From Mucilaginibacter sp. (lineage in GTDB: Bacteria > Bacteroidota > Bacteroidia > Sphingobacteriales > Sphingobacteriaceae), in contig JAICXZ010000077.1 of assembly GCA_025934475.1 (NCBI GenBank), positions 1 to 8,839 of the forward strand: 8,839 nucleotides of DNA, given 5' to 3'. Positions 5,910 through 8,839 of the stretch are shown piece by piece. The first letter of the stretch is position 1. Each line of letters opens with the position of its first letter. Position numbers and translations under genes: made by a program. The notes beneath the pieces are model-generated. The model was not told the origin of the DNA. It did not search any database and saw nothing but the letters and a program-made list of their open reading frames with translations.

Positions 5910-6311
5910 ATGACTGAGAAAGAGAAACTGCGAATTGATAAATACCTGTGGGCAATCAGAGTCTTCAAAACCCGCACATTAGCAACCGAAGCCTGTAAAG
6001 CAGGAAGAGTAAAACTGGATGGGCAGAACATAAAACCATCACACGAGGTAAAAGTGGGCGAAGTTTATAGTATCTCTAAAGGCGTCGAGCGAAAAGTGAT
6101 CAGGGTTACCGGATTGCTCGAAAACCGGATGGACGCCAAAAGCGTAATCAATTTTTTTGCCGACGAAACACCGTTCGAGCAAACAAATCAATATAAGTCA
6201 ATGTTCCATGCTCCGGTGCTTAAACGCGATCGGGGTACTGGTCGGCCAACCAAGCGCGACAGACGTGAAATTGATGATATAAAGGAAAATTTTTTTGATC
6301 GCAATGAATGA
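5910..6311 (+). CDS. S4-domain RNA-binding protein, Hsp15/RqcP-like
   Basis: This small basic protein (133 residues) begins with an S4 RNA-binding fold: LRIDKYLWAIRVFKTRTLATEACKAGRVKLDGQNIKPSHEVKVGE (about 7-51), followed by YSISKGVERKVIRV. The RIDKYLWAIRVFKTR start is typical of the HslR/Hsp15 group. That group binds free 50S subunits carrying stalled nascent chain-tRNA; the related RqcP works in ribosome quality control. The C-terminal half has a charged stretch (KRDRGTGRPTKRDRREIDDIKENF) also seen in Hsp15-like proteins. Acting on the ribosome in the cytoplasm is inferred from the family. It stands alone between divergent dapD and the export locus. There is no clear Shine-Dalgarno sequence; ATG 5910 is the natural start because the S4 fold begins seven residues later. 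Confidence 0.9.
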   Translation: MTEKEKLRIDKYLWAIRVFKTRTLATEACKAGRVKLDGQNIKPSHEVKVGEVYSISKGVERKVIRVTGLLENRMDAKSVINFFADETPFEQTNQYKSMFHAPVLKRDRGTGRPTKRDRREIDDIKENFFDRNE

Positions 6312-6385
6312 GCAACCGGACAATAAAATAATCGTTAATTTGACTGTCTTAACTTTCGACACTGCCCGGGCACTTTAAACGACAC

Positions 6386-6415
6386 TTTGTTATTAAGCAA
6401 AAAAACCTATTTTTG
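6386..6415 (+). promoter_or_regulatory. Strong-consensus promoter of the polysaccharide export locus
   Basis: TTTG at 6386-6389, an 18-bp spacer, then TATTTTTG at 6408-6415 give a full match to the Bacteroidota TTTG / TAnnTTTG promoter. Transcription would start near 6422, leaving a leader of about 45 bases before ATG 6467. A 10-bp palindrome, TGCCCGGGCA (6363-6372), lies about 14 bp upstream of the -33 box and might be a regulator site. The placement also rules out the upstream TTG at 6413 as a translation start, because that codon lies inside the -7 box. Confidence 0.6.
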
Positions 6416-6466
6416 CCCCCGTTTTGTTTTGATAGATTGGATACATCGTGTGTAATCAAGTCACTT

Positions 6467-7300
6467 ATGAAAAAAAACATCTACCACTATTTTTTTATAC
6501 TTTTCGTTTCGGTTATCGGGCTCTCTTCTTGTGTCCAGCAAAAGCAGATTGCTTATTTCCAAAAATCGCTTGGAGGATCCGATACTTTAGCGGTTGCTCA
6601 GGCATACATTCCAAAAATTCAACCCGGTGATATATTGGATATTCCTATTGGTTCGTTGAATCCTGTAGCGAGTAGTTTTTTCAATCCTTACTCAAACGTT
6701 CCGGTAAAAACAGATAATACAACGACACCCTCTTCGATGTCAGGAGCCACTGCTCCGGTTTCGTCGCCTTCACTGGTGCAATCATCGGCCCCTGGCTATC
6801 TTGTAGATGCCAACGGCAATATTGAAATGCCATTGGTTGGTACGGTTAAGGTTGCCGGCCTTACAACGATTGCAGCTAAGGATACTATAAAAAACAGAGT
6901 GAAGTTGTTTTTGAAGGAACCAACCGTCAATGTGAGGTTGCTAAATTACAAGATATCCGTTTTGGGTGAAGTGCAGCGCCCGTCAGTTTATGTAATTCCG
7001 AACGAAACCATAACTTTGCCTGAGGCCCTGGGCCTTGCGGGCGATATGACCATCTTTGGTAAACGTGATAATGTACTTGTCATTCGTGACAATAATGGAA
7101 AGAAGGAGTTTGGGAGAATAGATCTCAATAGCCGCGAGGTTTTTAGTTCACCGTATTATTATCTTCATGCCAATGACGTTGTTTATGTTGAGCCGAGTAA
7201 AGGTAGAATAGCACAAACAGACAAGACTTATCAATTACTTCCAATAGTCATTAGTGCATTGTCGTTCATTTCGATCATAGTTGTATACAGCAAGCGTTAA
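6467..7300 (+). CDS. Wza-like polysaccharide export lipoprotein
   Basis: This is an outer-membrane polysaccharide export protein that would form the exit channel for capsule or exopolysaccharide. From ATG 6467 it has 277 residues. A lipoprotein signal peptide (MKKNIYHYFFILFVSVIGLSSC) has a lipobox LSSC with C22 as the lipidated cysteine. A longer reading from TTG 6413 would add 18 residues, but it starts inside the promoter and hides the signal peptide. The poly-export domain begins at IQPGDILDIPIGSLNP. It is interrupted by a Ser/Thr/Pro-rich low-complexity stretch (about residues 75-112) and continues at GYLVDANGNIEMPLVGTVKVAGLT through FLKEPTVNVRLLNYKISVLGEVQRPSVYVI, the latter leading into an SLBB-type domain (ITLPEALGLAGDMTIFGKRDNVLVIR). 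A C-terminal hydrophobic helix (LPIVISALSFISIIVVYSKR) is usual in Bacteroidota members. It is 35 bp upstream of the Wzc-like gene. Confidence 0.92.
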   Translation: MKKNIYHYFFILFVSVIGLSSCVQQKQIAYFQKSLGGSDTLAVAQAYIPKIQPGDILDIPIGSLNPVASSFFNPYSNVPVKTDNTTTPSSMSGATAPVSSPSLVQSSAPGYLVDANGNIEMPLVGTVKVAGLTTIAAKDTIKNRVKLFLKEPTVNVRLLNYKISVLGEVQRPSVYVIPNETITLPEALGLAGDMTIFGKRDNVLVIRDNNGKKEFGRIDLNSREVFSSPYYYLHANDVVYVEPSKGRIAQTDKTYQLLPIVISALSFISIIVVYSKR

Positions 7301-7335
7301 TGTTTTTGTGGCTTAATTTTATAATAGCAGGTTAA

Positions 7336-8839
7336 ATGAATGTAAATGACGATTTGATAGAAACCACCGGCCCTGGTACCCTTGAGCGCGATTTGAGAGA
7401 CCGGATATTTAGCTACTCGAGGCATTGGAAGTGGTTTTTGCTCTCTATCTTTGTTTCTCTCGCTTTAGGATACGTATATCTCAGGTTAGCTACCCCAAAA
7501 TATAAAATTGAAACTGACCTCTTAATTAAACCCGACGACAAATCACAAGCTGGGCAGAATGATCTTCTAAAGGACCTTGACCTTTTTTCGTCAGACAAAA
7601 TTATCGACAATGAGGTTCAGGTACTTAAATCGAAAGATATTATCGAGAAGATAATCCGGGGGCTTAATCTTCAGACATCTTATTATAGCACCAACGGTGT
7701 AAGGAAGCACGAGGTTTATGGAACTATTCCATTTGAGGTAAAATTGGTGAAACCCAATACCGATCCCGAACTAAAGAAAGAACAGTTCAAAATTCGGTTA
7801 CTAAATAACACCACAGCGGAAGTAAATGGTAAAGCTGTTCCGTTAAACATGCCTTATCAAACCTCGCAGGGACTGATTATTATCACTAAGACCGCAAAAT
7901 GGACAGGTTCTGTCAATGATGTATATAAAGTTCAGTTTAATGATATAGATAACCTTATAGAAAGCTATAGTGATCAGTTAAAGGTGGACCCGGCCAGTAA
8001 GCAGGCAACTGTTTTAATTATCACTATCGAAGACGCTATTCCGCAACGTGGTAAAGATTTTTTGAACAGGTTGATTGACGAATACAATCTTGCCGCGATA
8101 GAAGACAAAAACATTATTAATTCAAGTACACTGTCATTTATCGACGGGCGCCTCTCTAATATTAGGGAAAACCTCGGATCAGTTGAGGAGAATGTGCAGA
8201 ACTACAAATCCCGTAACCGGATAGCGAATATCGGCTCGCAGTCGCAATTGTTACTACAAGGCGTAGGTCAGAATGACGCAGACCTGAACAAAGTTACTAT
8301 ACAGCTTAATGTGCTGAAAAACCTGGAAGACTATGTAAGCCAGGGCGATAACCAGCCATCGAGTCTTCCTTCAATGCTTGGAGTAGAAGATGCTTCGTTA
8401 CTGGGGCTTGTACAGAGTCTGGGCGATGCCCAACAGCGAAGATTGAGCTTACTCCAAACAGTACCAGAAACCAATCCGGTTGTTAAATCCTTTGATGATC
8501 AGATCGCATCGTTGAAAAAGGCCATTACTATTTCAGTTGCGAATCTGAAAAAAGGCCTTGAGACCACCAAAGCCCAACTCGAAACTAAAAATAACGAGTT
8601 TGAAAGTTCCATTCGGCAAGTGCCTACCCAGGAACGGGGCCTGCTTGACGTAATGCGCCAGCAGCATTTGCAGGATACATTATATATGTACCTGCTGCAA
8701 AAGCGCGAAGAAACAGCAATGAAATTGGCCTCGGGAGTACCAGACAGCCGTACGATAGATCATGCCAGAAGTAGTAAACGCCCTGTAAAGCCGGTAAAAC
8801 CTATTGCATACGCTTTATTTCTCATGGCCGGCGTTCTGG
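7336..8839 (+). CDS. Wzc-like chain-length/export protein, 3' end missing
   Basis: The reading frame is open from ATG 7336 to the window edge (501 codons) with no stop. The N-terminus is cytoplasmic, followed by a membrane helix at about residues 31-52 (WKWFLLSIFVSLALGYVYLRLA). Next is the Wzz signature ATPKYKIETDLLIK and a long periplasmic region with probable coiled coils at about 260-300 and 375-430. A GNVR-type segment follows (PTQERGLLDVMRQQHLQDTLYMYLLQKREE, about 430-459). A second membrane helix begins near 488 as the sequence ends. In Bacteroidota such proteins usually continue into a cytoplasmic tyrosine autokinase domain, which lies beyond this window, so that part is inference. It would span the inner membrane and work with the preceding Wza-like lipoprotein to set polysaccharide length and drive export. 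A kinase-less Wzz protein is the alternative. Confidence 0.9.
   Translation, partial: MNVNDDLIETTGPGTLERDLRDRIFSYSRHWKWFLLSIFVSLALGYVYLRLATPKYKIETDLLIKPDDKSQAGQNDLLKDLDLFSSDKIIDNEVQVLKSKDIIEKIIRGLNLQTSYYSTNGVRKHEVYGTIPFEVKLVKPNTDPELKKEQFKIRLLNNTTAEVNGKAVPLNMPYQTSQGLIIITKTAKWTGSVNDVYKVQFNDIDNLIESYSDQLKVDPASKQATVLIITIEDAIPQRGKDFLNRLIDEYNLAAIEDKNIINSSTLSFIDGRLSNIRENLGSVEENVQNYKSRNRIANIGSQSQLLLQGVGQNDADLNKVTIQLNVLKNLEDYVSQGDNQPSSLPSMLGVEDASLLGLVQSLGDAQQRRLSLLQTVPETNPVVKSFDDQIASLKKAITISVANLKKGLETTKAQLETKNNEFESSIRQVPTQERGLLDVMRQQHLQDTLYMYLLQKREETAMKLASGVPDSRTIDHARSSKRPVKPVKPIAYALFLMAGVL

Noticed and set aside
6413..6466. Upstream TTG start extending the Wza-like protein by 18 residues
   Set aside because: The TTG lies within the -7 box of the promoter, and ATG 6467 gives a textbook lipoprotein signal peptide.

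Overview
The window looks like a chromosomal segment of a Bacteroidota bacterium, most likely Sphingobacteriaceae (Pedobacter/Mucilaginibacter-like). This rests on the protein types, moderate G+C, few Shine-Dalgarno sequences, and several matches to the Bacteroidota promoter form TTTG-N17-20-TAnnTTTG. The genus is inferred by eye, not by search. Most of the content is housekeeping. I see no transposase, integrase, CRISPR array, tRNA, rRNA or known defence system.

Layout: bases 138-5803 hold six genes, all on the minus strand. In transcription order they are dapD (lysine/diaminopimelate synthesis), a family 9 glycosyltransferase of the heptosyltransferase type, a TsaC/YrdC threonylcarbamoyl-AMP synthase, a CCA-adding tRNA nucleotidyltransferase with an HD domain, a pRiA4b ORF-3-like protein with a very acidic tail, and miaA (tRNA dimethylallyltransferase). 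Three of the six act on tRNA: TsaC makes the precursor for t6A37, CCA builds or repairs the 3' end, and MiaA prenylates A37. The glycosyltransferase and tsaC reading frames overlap by 8 bp.

From 5910 the genes run on the plus strand: a small S4-domain RNA-binding protein (Hsp15/RqcP type), then a promoter with good Bacteroidota consensus, then the start of a capsule/exopolysaccharide export locus. That locus begins with a Wza-like outer-membrane lipoprotein and continues with a Wzc-like Wzz/GNVR chain-length protein that the window edge cuts off. Together the last two would form the envelope-spanning export assembly.

The least ordinary feature is a pair of intergenic elements, at 1039-1132 and 4875-4984. 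Each is built from tandem 7-bp units, followed by one inverted unit, about 30 bp of unique sequence, and about four inverted units. The two use different heptamers (ATGAACC-type and TGAGATN-type) but share the same plan. Each nearly fills the gap between two co-directional genes, and each ends at or inside the start of the downstream gene; the first supplies the miaA start codon. Their function and origin are unknown from this sequence alone.
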